Origin: Gallionellales bacterium 39-52-133
GTDB lineage: Bacteria > Pseudomonadota > Gammaproteobacteria > Burkholderiales > Gallionellaceae
NCBI GenBank assembly: GCA_002278935.1
Contig: NCJL01000006.1
Span: 124,001 to 188,000, forward strand
Direction of reading: 5' to 3'
DNA length: 64,000 nt
Shown one piece after another: positions 34,623 to 46,407 of this stretch (position 1 is the first letter of the stretch; each line of letters starts with the position of its first letter). The position numbers and the translations under genes are program-made. The notes under the pieces are model-generated. The model was not told where the DNA came from. It worked only from the letters and a program-made list of their open reading frames with translations, and ran no database searches.

Positions 34623-36875
34623 ATGATCGCGCAAGAACTGGAAGTTAGCCTGCATTTGGCTTTTGTTGAAGCGCGCCAAAAACGGCACGAATTCATCACG
34701 GTCGAACATTTGTTGCTTGCCATGCTGGACAATCCTTCCGCCGCTCATGTTCTTCGCGCCTGCGGAGCAGACATGGAAGAATTGCGCAGTGTGCTGGCCA
34801 ATCATATCGATACACACACTCCCCGTTCACCCGGCAACACCGACGTGGAAACTCAGCCTACGGTCGGCTTTCAGCGCGTCATACAACGCGCGATTCTGCA
34901 TGTGCAGTCCTCCAGCAAAAAGGAAGTGACCGGTGCCAATATACTGGTGGCTCTTTTTGGTGAAAAGGAATCCCATGCGGTGTACTTCCTGCACCAGCGC
35001 GGAATAACACGTCTCGACGTGGTTAATTACATTGCACACGGCATCAACAAGACAGCTGAAGTCAGCAACATAAAACCGGTAGCCGAGCCGGAAGTCACAC
35101 AGGAACAGAATGACGACAGCGCGTTAAAAAACTACACGCTGGATCTCAACACCCAGGCATTGGCCGGCAAAATAGATCCGCTGATTGGCCGCGACCTCGA
35201 ACTGGAACGGGTGATCCAGACACTTTGCCGTCGCCGCAAGAATAATCCGCTGCTGGTTGGCGAAGCCGGTGTGGGCAAAACCGCTATTGCCGAAGGCTTG
35301 GCACGCCGCATTACCGAAGGCAATGTGCCTGACATCCTGAAAGATGCGCATGTCTATTCGCTCGACATGGGAGCCTTGCTGGCTGGAACAAAATATCGCG
35401 GTGACTTTGAACAGCGTCTGAAGGCAGTACTCAAAGAATTGGCTGATGCCCCCAATGCAGTGCTATTTATTGATGAAATTCATACACTCATCGGCGCAGG
35501 CGCAGCTTCAGGCGGCACCATGGACGCTTCAAACCTGCTCAAGCCGGCCCTGTCCAGCGGTGCGCTTAAATGTATAGGTGCCACCACATACCAGGAGTAT
35601 CGCGGTATCTTTGAAAAAGATCACGCACTGTCCCGCCGTTTCCAGAAAGTCGATGTGCCGGAACCTTCGGTTGAACAGACCATCGAAATTTTGAAGGGTC
35701 TGAAGTCACGTTTTGAAGTGCATCATAGCGTCAAGTTCAGCGCCGCGGCGATTACCAGTGCAGCCGAGTTGTCTGCGCGCTTTATCAATGACCGCCACCT
35801 GCCGGACAAAGCCATCGACGTGCTGGATGAAGCCGGTGCGGCGCAACGCATCCTGCCAAAATCCAAACAGAAAAAGGTAGTGGGCAAACATGAGATTGAA
35901 GAAATTATCGCCAAGATAGCGCGTATTCCTGCACGCACTGTTTCGCACGACGACCGCAACACACTGAAGACGCTGGATCGCGATCTTAAATCTGTCGTGT
36001 TCGGCCAGGACGCCGCGATCGAAGTGCTGGCACGTGCGATCAAGATGTCGCGTAGCGGCTTGGGTAATCCTCAAAAACCCATTGGAAGCTTCCTGTTCTC
36101 CGGCCCTACCGGCGTCGGCAAAACCGAAGTTGCCCGCCAGCTTGCATATGTGATGGGCATGCCAATTCACCGTTTTGACATGTCAGAATACATGGAGCGT
36201 CATGCCGTATCGCGTCTTATTGGCGCTCCTCCAGGCTATGTCGGCTTTGAACAGGGTGGCTTGCTCACCGAAGCGATCACCAAACAGCCGCATTCCGTGC
36301 TGTTGCTGGATGAAATTGAAAAAGCCCACCCGGATATTTTCAACATCCTGCTGCAGGTGATGGATCACGGCACCCTGACCGATAACAACGGCAGGAAAGC
36401 GGACTTCCGCAATGTGGTGATCATCATGACCACCAATGCGGGGGCGGAAGCGCTCAACAAGGTGCAGATAGGCTTTACCAAATCTGCTTCCAGCGGCGAT
36501 GAAATGGCAGATATCAAGCGCCTGTTTACGCCCGAATTCCGCAACCGTCTGGATGCGACCATTTCCTTCGCGCCGTTACAGAAAGAGGTCATTCTGCGCG
36601 TGGTCGACAAATTCCTGATGCAACTTGAAGAGCAGTTGCACGAGAAGAAAGTGGATGCTGTCTTCACCGACGCACTGAAAGACTACCTTGCAGACAAAGG
36701 CTTCGATCCGTTAATGGGCGCCCGCCCAATGGCACGCCTGATACAGGATACTATTCGCAGCGCACTGGCTGATGAGTTGCTGTTTGGCCGTCTGGCAAAT
36801 GGTGGCAAAGTTGTCGTGGATGTAAAAGACGGCAAGGTCGTACTGGACTTTGAGAAGGAAGAAGTGGCGGCTTAA
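34623..36875 (+). CDS. clpA: ClpA ATP-dependent protease ATPase subunit
   Basis: The 750-residue protein has the N-domain that docks ClpS ([34 protein letters not shown]), AAA domain 1 (Walker [10 protein letters not shown], Walker [16 protein letters not shown]), AAA domain 2 (Walker [10 protein letters not shown], Walker [14 protein letters not shown]) and an IGFTKSA-like segment near 605 where the ClpP loop is expected. It unfolds proteins and feeds them to ClpP. It begins in the codon after the clpS stop. Confidence 0.96.
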   Translation: MIAQELEVSLHLAFVEARQKRHEFITVEHLLLAMLDNPSAAHVLRACGADMEELRSVLANHIDTHTPRSPGNTDVETQPTVGFQRVIQRAILHVQSSSKKEVTGANILVALFGEKESHAVYFLHQRGITRLDVVNYIAHGINKTAEVSNIKPVAEPEVTQEQNDDSALKNYTLDLNTQALAGKIDPLIGRDLELERVIQTLCRRRKNNPLLVGEAGVGKTAIAEGLARRITEGNVPDILKDAHVYSLDMGALLAGTKYRGDFEQRLKAVLKELADAPNAVLFIDEIHTLIGAGAASGGTMDASNLLKPALSSGALKCIGATTYQEYRGIFEKDHALSRRFQKVDVPEPSVEQTIEILKGLKSRFEVHHSVKFSAAAITSAAELSARFINDRHLPDKAIDVLDEAGAAQRILPKSKQKKVVGKHEIEEIIAKIARIPARTVSHDDRNTLKTLDRDLKSVVFGQDAAIEVLARAIKMSRSGLGNPQKPIGSFLFSGPTGVGKTEVARQLAYVMGMPIHRFDMSEYMERHAVSRLIGAPPGYVGFEQGGLLTEAITKQPHSVLLLDEIEKAHPDIFNILLQVMDHGTLTDNNGRKADFRNVVIIMTTNAGAEALNKVQIGFTKSASSGDEMADIKRLFTPEFRNRLDATISFAPLQKEVILRVVDKFLMQLEEQLHEKKVDAVFTDALKDYLADKGFDPLMGARPMARLIQDTIRSALADELLFGRLANGGKVVVDVKDGKVVLDFEKEEVAA

Positions 36876-36938
36876 ATCCATATCCTGAACGAAGTGCAAA
36901 GCACGGGTATAGGGAAACTTACCCGGCTCTGACACCAT

Positions 36939-37868
36939 ATGCTCACCTCATCAGCCTATCGCGGGCGCTTTGCCCCATCCCCTACCGGGCCGCTTCATTT
37001 CGGCTCTCTTGTCGCGGCGCTTGGCAGTTATCTCGACGCCAAACATCATCACGGTATCTGGCTAGTGCGCATGGAAGATCTCGACACACCGCGCACAGTG
37101 CCGGGCGCTGCAGACAGTATTATACGCACGCTGGAATGCCTTGGTTTGAATTGGGATGAAGAGGTTATCTTCCAGAGCCGGCGTACTCCGGCCTATGAAG
37201 AAGCATGGCACAAGCTGCATGACATCGGTGCAGTATATCCCTGCGCCTGCACCCGCAAGGAAATTGCCGATTCGGCATTGCATGCGCTGGCAAACAGAAA
37301 CATGGAAGAGCTGATTTATCCAGGCACTTGCCGCGACGGCATTCCTGCCGGCAAAGAAAGCCGTTCATGGCGCGTGCGCACGATTCAAAAGCCTGTTGGC
37401 TTCAATGATGCACTTCAAGGCAACATTACACAGATTCTTGAAAGCGAGAGCGGAGATTTTGTGGTGAAGCGCGCCGACGGATTGTTTGCCTATCAGCTCG
37501 CGGTAGTGGTGGACGATGCTTTTCAGGGAATCACCCATGTAGTGCGCGGAGCCGACCTGATTGCTTCCACGCCACGCCAGATCCATCTGCAACATCTGCT
37601 GAATCTGCCCACTCCGCACTACATGCACCTGCCCGTTGCAGTTAATCCGCAAAATGAAAAGCTCAGCAAGCAGACTCTGGCCAAACCTGTCGATTGCAGC
37701 AATCCTGCAGAGTCATTGATAAAAGCACTCAGCTTTCTGCAGCAGAATCCGCCAGCAGAATTTTCTGCTTATGATGTCAGTTCAATATTGAATTGGGCTG
37801 CAGCCAACTGGGACAGCAATGCTTTGAATGGCATGATACGAATACCGCACATTACCTCTGGCGACTAA
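36939..37868 (+). CDS. gluQ: Glutamyl-Q tRNA(Asp) synthetase
   Basis: The 309-residue protein is a truncated GluRS: RFAPSPTGPLHFGSLVAALG (class I HIGH-like), a zinc site of the type CACTRKEI...YPGTCRD, and EKLSKQTLAKP (KMSKS-like). It has no anticodon-binding domain. It attaches glutamate to queuosine 34 of tRNA-Asp, so it uses the product of the tgt/queA pathway encoded later in this window. Confidence 0.93.
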   Translation: MLTSSAYRGRFAPSPTGPLHFGSLVAALGSYLDAKHHHGIWLVRMEDLDTPRTVPGAADSIIRTLECLGLNWDEEVIFQSRRTPAYEEAWHKLHDIGAVYPCACTRKEIADSALHALANRNMEELIYPGTCRDGIPAGKESRSWRVRTIQKPVGFNDALQGNITQILESESGDFVVKRADGLFAYQLAVVVDDAFQGITHVVRGADLIASTPRQIHLQHLLNLPTPHYMHLPVAVNPQNEKLSKQTLAKPVDCSNPAESLIKALSFLQQNPPAEFSAYDVSSILNWAAANWDSNALNGMIRIPHITSGD

Positions 37869-39793
37869 TCGGCGACAGTCCGATTGCGGCCACTCTCCTT
37901 GGCCTTATACAGACGCTTGTCCGCAAGCTGCATCAACATTTCCGAACTCGCAACTGCCGGGTTTTTACCGGCCGCCCCAATACTGACGGTCAGCTTGAAA
38001 TTTTTTCCTGATGTGTCGGTAAAATTCAGTGCTGCCACGTTCACGCGCAAGCGTTCCGCATAACGGATAAATTCTGAAGCTCGCAAATCCGGACAAATCA
38101 CCAGGAATTCCTCCCCGCCCAATCGGCATACCACATCCTGTTTTCGCACAGACAAATGCAATGCATGTGCCACCTGCTTAAGCACATCGTCTCCAACCTT
38201 GTGGCCATAAGAATCATTAACCTGCTTGAAGTAATCAATGTCAACCATCAGGCATGACAAGTGACTGCCATTGCGTTGTGCCAGCGCCCATTGACGCTCC
38301 AGATGCTCGTTTGCGAAACGGCGGTTGGGTAATTCGGTGAGCTCGTCAGTGAGAGCCAGTTTCTGAAAACGCTGATTGCTGACGGCCAGCTCGCTGGAAA
38401 ACTTATGCAGCAGCTGGCGCTCATGTTCCAGTTCTTCCTGCAACTGCACCACACGCTGGCCAGCACTCAACCTTGCCCCGAGCACCTTTGGATTAATTGG
38501 CTTGGTCATATAGTCGTTGGCACCCGCTTCAAATGCCTCGACCAGCCTGTCCGTGCTCTCCTGGGCGGTCAGCATAAACACATAAATATTGCGCCAGTCC
38601 GGATTGCGGCGGAGCTCCCTGCAAAATGCTATCCCGTCCATTCCCGGCATCACCCAATCGGTCATGATAATTTGCGGCATAAAATCACTGACCATTGCAA
38701 GTGCCTCTATGCCATTTCGTGCAATCGCCACTGTATGGCCCGAACTATCCAGCAACATTTTCATGATCATCAGCACTGCGCGGTCATCATCCACCAGCAA
38801 TATGCGCAGCTTGAACGCCGAGTCAACATTTCCCGGCAACACTCCGGCATCACTGACTTCGGGTGCCAGCGGCGCAACTTCCAGCAAACTCTCAAAGGGG
38901 GGAACGCTAACGACACGAATCTTGAACAGCTTGCTCCAGTCATGCCAGTCATTCACGGCCCCGTCGCCCAGCCTGGAAAGCATTTCGGATTCAACGCCGA
39001 GACGCGTAGCCTTGAATATTAATTTTGGCACCATTTTGCCGCGCTCGCTATCCTGTGCCAAACACATTCTGGTTAGATAGTCGGCAATATGCAGCAAATG
39101 CAGAAAATTCCAGTCCCTGCTACCCTCTGCAAAATTGGCCTGGCACGGATCCTCATAATGCATAATGGCAGATTGAAACGCACCCGGCATGCGCCAATCT
39201 GCCAGCATTTCCCTGGTCAGTTGATTATGATCAAAACCAAATTCAGCGCGTTCAAGATCAACCAGATTAACACTTGAATCCGCTTCAACCTTCTCAAGTA
39301 TCGCTGAATATTCGAGCGGATATGCGGTGGCAAGTGCCAGTGCGCCAATTTTTGAGAGCAATCCCAGAATAAATATTTCTTCGGGTGAGGCAAGCCCGAC
39401 TCCCCGCAACAAAACCAGATTTTGCGCGGTAATCGCCGTCAACAATGAATGCGACCAGAACTTCTGGTAATCGAATTTTTTGCATGTCAGGTTGCGACTG
39501 CTATCCACCAGCGACAATCCCAGCACTATCTGTCGCACGGTGTTCATACCCAATACTGCAACGGCATCAAGTACTGACGCAATGGGTCTTACCTGATGCG
39601 CCAAGGGAGAGTTGGCGAGTTTGATCAGCATGGCGGACAGGGCTGGATCGGCCTGGATCGCATGCGCGATTTCCTGGTTTGTGACCTCTTCCTTCTGGCT
39701 CAGCAAAAGCACTTGCATGGCCGCGCCCTTGGGTGAAGGCAAACGGCCATTGGACTTGAGTTCGTCAAGCTTGGAGCGACTGGACAAGATCAA
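37865..39793 (-). CDS. HDOD-REC-GGDEF signalling protein (diguanylate cyclase)
   Basis: The 642-residue protein has an HDOD domain (about 15-220), a response-regulator receiver (about 328-445: ILLVDDDRAVLMIMKML, phospho-acceptor Asp in IIMTDWVMPGMDG, Lys in TKPINPK), then a short coiled coil (QLQEELEHERQLLHKFSSEL) and a GGDEF domain (about 480-640). The GGDEF active site reads GGEEF, which is functional. It should make cyclic di-GMP when phosphorylated. No HPK or phosphotransfer partner is near. It overlaps the gluQ 3' end by four bases on the opposite strand. Confidence 0.92.
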   Translation of the reverse strand: MILSSRSKLDELKSNGRLPSPKGAAMQVLLLSQKEEVTNQEIAHAIQADPALSAMLIKLANSPLAHQVRPIASVLDAVAVLGMNTVRQIVLGLSLVDSSRNLTCKKFDYQKFWSHSLLTAITAQNLVLLRGVGLASPEEIFILGLLSKIGALALATAYPLEYSAILEKVEADSSVNLVDLERAEFGFDHNQLTREMLADWRMPGAFQSAIMHYEDPCQANFAEGSRDWNFLHLLHIADYLTRMCLAQDSERGKMVPKLIFKATRLGVESEMLSRLGDGAVNDWHDWSKLFKIRVVSVPPFESLLEVAPLAPEVSDAGVLPGNVDSAFKLRILLVDDDRAVLMIMKMLLDSSGHTVAIARNGIEALAMVSDFMPQIIMTDWVMPGMDGIAFCRELRRNPDWRNIYVFMLTAQESTDRLVEAFEAGANDYMTKPINPKVLGARLSAGQRVVQLQEELEHERQLLHKFSSELAVSNQRFQKLALTDELTELPNRRFANEHLERQWALAQRNGSHLSCLMVDIDYFKQVNDSYGHKVGDDVLKQVAHALHLSVRKQDVVCRLGGEEFLVICPDLRASEFIRYAERLRVNVAALNFTDTSGKNFKLTVSIGAAGKNPAVASSEMLMQLADKRLYKAKESGRNRTVAD

Positions 39794-39829
39794 ATCATTC
39801 TCCCTGCAGTATTGAGAAGACGAGGCTGC

Positions 39830-40474
39830 TTAACTGTTTTGCCCCCTGCGATGCCGAATGAATTCAAGCATGGCGGGCAAGAGTGATACAAAAACAATAA
39901 CCAGAATCATCAAGGTGAGATTATTTTTAATTAAAGGAATATTACCCAGAAAGAAACCGCCTATAACGAAGAATGCGATCCACACCACACTGCCGGCAGC
40001 ACTGAACAGTACAAACAGACGATAATGCATTCTTGCTATGCCGGCAACGAATGGCGCAAAGGTTCGCACGATGGGTAAAAAGCGCGCGAAAATAATGGTC
40101 TTGCCGCCATGTTTTTTATAAAAGGCATGGGTTTTGTCCAGATGTTCGGTTTTCAAAAATCGGGAATTTCCAAACTTGACCAATCGCTTGCCTACCAGCC
40201 GCCCTGTCCAGTAATTGGTATTGTCACCCATAAATGCAGCCAGCATCAGCAAAGGCAACAATAAATAAATATCCAGCGCGCCTATTCCGCACAAGGCTCC
40301 CGCCACAAACAACAGCGAATCTCCGGGCAGAAACGGAAAGATCACCAAACCGGTTTCACTGAAAATGATTGTAAAAAGGATGGCATAAATCCACATGCCA
40401 TACTGCTGCGTCAGCGCCAGAAGGTGACTGTCCAGATTCATTACTACATTGAACAAGTAGGTAATTATTTCCAT
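39830..40474 (-). CDS. DedA-family membrane protein
   Basis: The 214-residue protein has the DedA/VTT pattern: LVIFPFLPGDSLLFVAGALC, GDNTNYWTGRLVGKRLVKFG, then IIFARFLPIVRTFAPFVAGI. These inner-membrane proteins act in undecaprenyl-phosphate or phospholipid recycling. It directly follows secF with 2 bases between them, at the end of the sec cluster. Confidence 0.92.
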   Translation of the reverse strand: MEIITYLFNVVMNLDSHLLALTQQYGMWIYAILFTIIFSETGLVIFPFLPGDSLLFVAGALCGIGALDIYLLLPLLMLAAFMGDNTNYWTGRLVGKRLVKFGNSRFLKTEHLDKTHAFYKKHGGKTIIFARFLPIVRTFAPFVAGIARMHYRLFVLFSAAGSVVWIAFFVIGGFFLGNIPLIKNNLTLMILVIVFVSLLPAMLEFIRHRRGQNS

Positions 40475-40476
40475 AA

Positions 40477-41409
40477 TTACGGCAGAACTTCTTCCGCTTC
40501 GCTTTTTTCCGGCTTGATGAAATCTTCACGCGACACGCCGAAGATGAGCAACAGCGGGCTGGCAACCAGCACCGAAGAATAAATACTGAACAAGATGCCG
40601 ATGGTCAGTGCCAGCGCAAAATAGTGCAGTGTTTCACCGCCCAGAAACAGCATGGCTGTCACCATCAGTTGCGTGGAGCCATGGGTAATAATCGTGCGCG
40701 ACATGGTGCGTGTAATCGCATTGTCGATGATTTCTGTTACCTCGGCCTTGCGCATTTTTCGGAAATTTTCGCGGATACGGTCAAAAACCACGACCGACTC
40801 ATTGACCGAATAACCCAGTACCGCCAATACGGCTGCCAGTACCGACAGCGAAAACTCCCACTGGAAAAATGCAAAGAAGCCGAGAATGATCACCACGTCA
40901 TGCAGGTTGGCGATAATCGCCGCCAGTCCGAATTTCCACTCGAAACGTATCCACAGGTAAATGACGATGCCCAGCGAAACCAGCAGCAATGCCATCGCGC
41001 CGTTCTCGAACAATTCCTTGCCGACCTGTGGCCCGACAAATTCGACCCTGCGCATTTCAACACTGGCATCACCCGTTTTCAGCTTGGACAGGACGTCATC
41101 ACTCAGCTTGGAGCCAGTGGCGTTTTGTTTGACCGGCACCTGAATCAGCACATCATGGCTGGAGCCAAAATGCTGAACCAGCGCATCGTGAAAGCCCATC
41201 TCGGCGAGTTCAGCGCGCACCCGGTTGACATCGGCTGGCTGCGCATAATGCATTTCCATTACCGTGCCGCCGGTAAAGTCCACGCCAAGATTCAAACCTT
41301 TGCTTGCGAGGAAAAATACCGACAAAATGAAAGTCACCAATGAAATAGTGGTGGTCAACCGCCCGTAACTCATAAACGGGATGTCTTTTTTAAACCTGAA
41401 TAACTCCAT
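40477..41409 (-). CDS. secF: Protein translocase subunit SecF
   Basis: The 310-residue protein has MELFRFKKDIPFMSYGRLTT, a periplasmic loop with GVDFTGGTVMEMHYAQP, and the RND core (VLAVLGYSVNESVVVFDRIRENFRKM, RTIITHGSTQLMVTAMLFLGG). With SecD it pulls secreted proteins through SecYEG using proton force. The ATG at 41409 follows AGGAGTTGGAAC; the longer upstream frame is not supported. Confidence 0.96.
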   Translation of the reverse strand: MELFRFKKDIPFMSYGRLTTTISLVTFILSVFFLASKGLNLGVDFTGGTVMEMHYAQPADVNRVRAELAEMGFHDALVQHFGSSHDVLIQVPVKQNATGSKLSDDVLSKLKTGDASVEMRRVEFVGPQVGKELFENGAMALLLVSLGIVIYLWIRFEWKFGLAAIIANLHDVVIILGFFAFFQWEFSLSVLAAVLAVLGYSVNESVVVFDRIRENFRKMRKAEVTEIIDNAITRTMSRTIITHGSTQLMVTAMLFLGGETLHYFALALTIGILFSIYSSVLVASPLLLIFGVSREDFIKPEKSEAEEVLP

Positions 41410-41466
41410 GTTCCAACTCCTTTGTACCCGCCCCACTAAACAGGGTCAGATGCTTAACTGCGAAAC

Positions 41467-43320
41467 TTAACCAATCGATACTTTACTCAGGCGCACCTTG
41501 CGACCATAAACCAGATTGACCATTGCGCGCGATACCAACACGGAGCTGAACATCGAGGTCATGATGCCCAGGCACAGCACCACCGCAAAACCGCGTATCG
41601 GGCCGGAACCAAACATAAACAGCGCAACACCCGCGATCAGCGTGGTGATATTCGAATCCAGAATGGTGGCAAAGGCATTGTCATAGCCAACATGGATGGC
41701 AGTTTGCGGCGGCACGCCGTTGCGCAACTCCTCGCGGATACGCTCGTTGATCAGCACATTGGAGTCAATCGCCATACCCAGCGTCAGCGCGATACCCGCC
41801 ATGCCCGGCAGCGTCAATGTAGCCTGCAGCATGGACAGCAAGGCCACCAGCAACAACAGATTGGCACCCAATGCCAGCACGGAAATTCCGCCAAACACCA
41901 GGTAATAAACGATCATGAAAAGCGCAACCGCAATGAAGCCGATCTTGGTTGAATCAAAACCGCGCTTGATATTGTCCGCGCCCAGGCTGGGGCCGACTGT
42001 GCGCTTCTCAATAATTTCCATCGGTGCCGCCAGCGCGCCAGCGCGCATCAGCAGTGCCAGGTCATTCGCTTCTTCGGTATTGCGCATGCCGGTGATCTGG
42101 AATCTGTTGCTCAACTCCGACTGGATAGTAGGTGCGGTCAATATTTCGGCCTTGCCCTTCTCGATCAGCACCACAGCCATGCGCCGCTTGATGCCTTCTC
42201 GCGATGCATTTTTCATCGCAATGCCGCCTTTGACATCCAGCTTAACACTGACCACCGAACCGGAGCTCTGCTGGTCAATCGACGCATCGGCACCGGTGAG
42301 GTTTTCGCCGGTAAACACCACCTGCTTCGACAGCAGCAACGCTTCTTCGCGGCCATCACGGCGGGAATAGAGCAACTCGGTTCCGGCGGGAATCATGCCG
42401 TTTTTTGCCGCCTGGATTTTCTCGGGGCTGTAATCGCGCGAATCGGGATTTTCATGCGCCTCAACCATGCGAACCTGCAGCGTCGCCGTGCGTCCCAGAA
42501 TAGCCTCTGCACGCGTGGTGTCCTGCATGCCGGGCAGTTGCACCACGATACGATCAAAACCCTGCTGCTGTATCACTGGTTCAGCCACACCCAGTTCATT
42601 GACACGGTTGCGCAGGGTAGTCAGGTTCTGCTGCAACGCTGCCTTCTGTATAAGCTGTTCCTCCTGCGGCTTGAGCGTTGCCAGCAGGCGGAACTCAGCG
42701 CTTGAATCTTTGTCGTTAAACTCCATTCCCGCAAAGCGTTGCTTCAATTCTGCCATACCCTTGCCACGTGTGGCGTCATCGCGGAACCTGACACTCAAAC
42801 TATTGCCCTCGCGTGTTACGCCAGCATAAGGAATATTCTGCTCACGCAACGTTGCGCGAAACTCGCTGACCGATGTATCCAGCGTTTTGTCCAGCACACT
42901 TTTCATGTCGATCTGCAACAGAAAATGCACGCCACCGCGCAAATCCAGCCCGAGATACATGGGCAAGGCATTCATGCTGGCCAGCCATTGCGGTGAGCGC
43001 GGCTGCAGGTTGAGTGCCACCATATAATCTTCGCCGAGTTGCGCCTGCAACACATCTTTTGTTTTGCTCTGCGTGTCAATATCGGCAAGTCTCACCTTGA
43101 TGCTGCTGGCATCCTGCGCCAGCACTTCGGGCGATATTTCGGCAGCTTTCAGCGCATCCTCCACCCGCTTGAGCAATGCACTATCGGCCTTGAGATGGGC
43201 ACGCAGGGGCATGACCTGAACGGCGGGTGATTCACCATAAAGATTGGGCAGGGCATAAACCAGACCCAGCACCAGCGTGCCAAAAATCAACAGGTATTTC
43301 CATAGCGGGTAATGATTCAT
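41467..43320 (-). CDS. secD: Protein translocase subunit SecD
   Basis: The 617-residue protein starts MNHYPLWKYLLIFGTLVLGL and contains the periplasmic P1 domain (GLDLRGGVHFLLQIDMK), RNRVNELGVAEPVIQQQG and the membrane domain with ALTLGMAIDSNVLINERIRE. It forms a complex with SecF and YajC. The gene precedes secF by 57 bases and follows yajC by 44 bases. Confidence 0.96.
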   Translation of the reverse strand: MNHYPLWKYLLIFGTLVLGLVYALPNLYGESPAVQVMPLRAHLKADSALLKRVEDALKAAEISPEVLAQDASSIKVRLADIDTQSKTKDVLQAQLGEDYMVALNLQPRSPQWLASMNALPMYLGLDLRGGVHFLLQIDMKSVLDKTLDTSVSEFRATLREQNIPYAGVTREGNSLSVRFRDDATRGKGMAELKQRFAGMEFNDKDSSAEFRLLATLKPQEEQLIQKAALQQNLTTLRNRVNELGVAEPVIQQQGFDRIVVQLPGMQDTTRAEAILGRTATLQVRMVEAHENPDSRDYSPEKIQAAKNGMIPAGTELLYSRRDGREEALLLSKQVVFTGENLTGADASIDQQSSGSVVSVKLDVKGGIAMKNASREGIKRRMAVVLIEKGKAEILTAPTIQSELSNRFQITGMRNTEEANDLALLMRAGALAAPMEIIEKRTVGPSLGADNIKRGFDSTKIGFIAVALFMIVYYLVFGGISVLALGANLLLLVALLSMLQATLTLPGMAGIALTLGMAIDSNVLINERIREELRNGVPPQTAIHVGYDNAFATILDSNITTLIAGVALFMFGSGPIRGFAVVLCLGIMTSMFSSVLVSRAMVNLVYGRKVRLSKVSIG

Positions 43321-43364
43321 TGCGGCACCTTTGCTTCCAAAACCAATTTATTGAACAGACTTGC

Positions 43365-43709
43365 CTAGTTAACGGACTTGATCGTTCCCTTTGGCAGCAC
43401 GGTTTGGATCGCGCCCTTCTGGATATTCAGATTGACGCCTTCCGCCACTTCCAGGCTGACATAGCTGTCACCCACCTTGGCGATGCGGCCCATCACACCA
43501 CCCATCGTCACCACCTCATCGCCCTTTTGCAGAGCGGCAACCATGATTTTCATTTCTTTTGCGCGCTTCATTTGCGGACGCAACACGAGGAAATAAAACA
43601 CGGCAACTAGCGCGATCAGCGGGATAAAATCCATGAAACTGCCTGCTGGCGCAGAGGCTGCACCCTCGGCATAGGCGTTGCTGATAAACAGGTTATTGAT
43701 TGAGATCAT
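43365..43709 (-). CDS. yajC: Preprotein translocase subunit YajC
   Basis: The 114-residue protein has one membrane helix (FMDFIPLIALVAVFYFLVLR) then PQMKRAKEMKIMVAALQKGD and VVTMGGVMGRIAKVGDSYVS. The ATG at 43709 follows TCGGAGGAAATATCA, the best ribosome-binding site in this stretch. A longer frame to 43862 would overlap tgt. It belongs to the SecDF accessory complex. Confidence 0.95.
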   Translation of the reverse strand: MISINNLFISNAYAEGAASAPAGSFMDFIPLIALVAVFYFLVLRPQMKRAKEMKIMVAALQKGDEVVTMGGVMGRIAKVGDSYVSLEVAEGVNLNIQKGAIQTVLPKGTIKSVN

Positions 43710-43794
43710 TGATATTTCCTCCGAAAAAGTTGGTACTGACAAAAATTTAAACAATAATTCTAACACGAAGCCATTAATTAACTGTGACAGTAGC

Positions 43795-44946
<1,152 letters not shown>

Positions 44947-45007
44947 CAGTTATTAGCCAATTCAACATACAAGCCTCAACCCGCCACAATCAGGGCAGGC
45001 GGCACAA

Positions 45008-45916
45008 TTATTTCTGCGACTTCACAATACTCATTGCGGTTGCCACCAGCCCGCCCATATCCGCAAGGTTACCCGGCAAGATCAGGGTGTTACCCTGCTT
45101 GGCAACATTGGCGAAAGCTGCCACGTATTGTTCTGCCACCTTGAAGTTGACCGCTTCTATGCCGCCTGCCGACTGTATCGCCTGTGCAACTTGCTGTATC
45201 GCCTGTGCATTCGCGGTGGCCACCGCCTTGATCGCCTCTGCCTCGCCCTGTGCGAGATTGATGGCGGATTGCTTCTCGCCTTCCGAGCGCTGAATAAAGG
45301 CTTCGCGTTCGCCGGTGGCGATGTTGATCTGCTCCTGCTTGCGGCCTTCGGAGGCGGCAATCAGCGCGCGTTTTTCGCGCTCCGCGGTAATTTGCGCCTG
45401 CATCGCGTGCAGAATTTCCTTGGGCGGGGTCAGGTCCTTGATTTCATAACGCAACACTTTAACGCCCCAGCTTGCCGCCGCTTCGTCCAGTGCCGCCACC
45501 ACGGTGCTGTTAATATGGCTGCGCTCCTCGAAAGTCTTGTCCAGCTCCATCTTGCCGATCGCCGAACGCAGGGTAGTCTGCGCGAGCTGGGTAATCGCCA
45601 TGATGTAATCGCTGGTGCCGTAAGACGCCAGCTTGGGATCGGTCACCTGGAAATACAGAATACCGTCCACCTGCAACTGCGTATTGTCCTTGGTGATACA
45701 AATCTGGCTCGGCACATCCAGCGGCACCTCCTTGAGCATATGTTTGTACGCAATGCGGTCCACGAAGGGGATGACGATATTCAGGCCGGGCAGCAATGCG
45801 GCATGAAATTTTCCCAGGCGTTCCACTACCCAAGAGTTTTGCTGCGGCACAACTTTAAGCGCCTTGATAATAAAAACAATGGCTGCGATCAATAAGAACA
45901 GTGCGATTTCCTGCAT
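45008..45916 (-). CDS. SPFH/band 7 (stomatin/QmcA-like) protein
   Basis: The 302-residue protein has an N-terminal membrane helix (MQEIALFLLIAAIVFIIKAL), the band 7 domain (PQQNSWVVERLGKFHAALLP, LQVDGILYFQVTDP, AIGKMELDKTFEER) and a coiled-coil AEAIK-rich tail. It should form an oligomer on the inner membrane. The nfeD gene is 55 bases upstream on the same strand, the usual pairing. Confidence 0.9.
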   Translation of the reverse strand: MQEIALFLLIAAIVFIIKALKVVPQQNSWVVERLGKFHAALLPGLNIVIPFVDRIAYKHMLKEVPLDVPSQICITKDNTQLQVDGILYFQVTDPKLASYGTSDYIMAITQLAQTTLRSAIGKMELDKTFEERSHINSTVVAALDEAAASWGVKVLRYEIKDLTPPKEILHAMQAQITAEREKRALIAASEGRKQEQINIATGEREAFIQRSEGEKQSAINLAQGEAEAIKAVATANAQAIQQVAQAIQSAGGIEAVNFKVAEQYVAAFANVAKQGNTLILPGNLADMGGLVATAMSIVKSQK

Positions 45917-45971
45917 ATTGCCTCCCTATAAATGATTGCTAAAAATTCAGGCAGCGTGCACCAGCGGTGCA

Positions 45972-46391
45972 TCATGCCGGCTTGTGGTTGCTCATAATGA
46001 TAATTGAGCCGCGCATGGCTTTGATATAGAAAGCGCCTTCGCGTGCGGAAGCAGGCGTGTCCAGCTCTGCATCCCACTCGGCGCCGCGAAAAAATACCCG
46101 CGCCGTGCCATCAGCATGCCACGCAAGCACCTTTACCGGCAGGCCCACATCCAGATTCTGATCATCCAAATTACTGACGCGTCCGCCTTTCCAGCGACGC
46201 AGCACAACAATTCCGATTACTCCACCCAGTGCAACCAGTGCCAGCTGCACAGGCATTCCCCATCCCAGCAGCGCTGCCACGCCGCCGACAGCCGTGGCGA
46301 TGGCCAATATCAATAGATAGAACGTTCCCGTCGCCATCTCCAGCCCGACAAGCACCAGTCCCAGCATAAACCAGTAAACATAAAGCGCCAT
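45972..46391 (-). CDS. NfeD-family membrane protein
   Basis: The 139-residue protein has three hydrophobic segments (YWFMLGLVLVGLEMATGTFY, LAIATAVGGVAALLGWG, LALVALGGVIGIVVLRRW) and a C-terminal OB-fold (LDVGLPVKVLAWHADGTARV, FFRGAEWDAEL). It partners SPFH proteins in membrane organisation. It lies between queA and the SPFH gene, all in one direction. Confidence 0.9.
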   Translation of the reverse strand: MALYVYWFMLGLVLVGLEMATGTFYLLILAIATAVGGVAALLGWGMPVQLALVALGGVIGIVVLRRWKGGRVSNLDDQNLDVGLPVKVLAWHADGTARVFFRGAEWDAELDTPASAREGAFYIKAMRGSIIIMSNHKPA

Positions 46392-46407
46392 ACTTCCTCC
46401 CGGTCAG

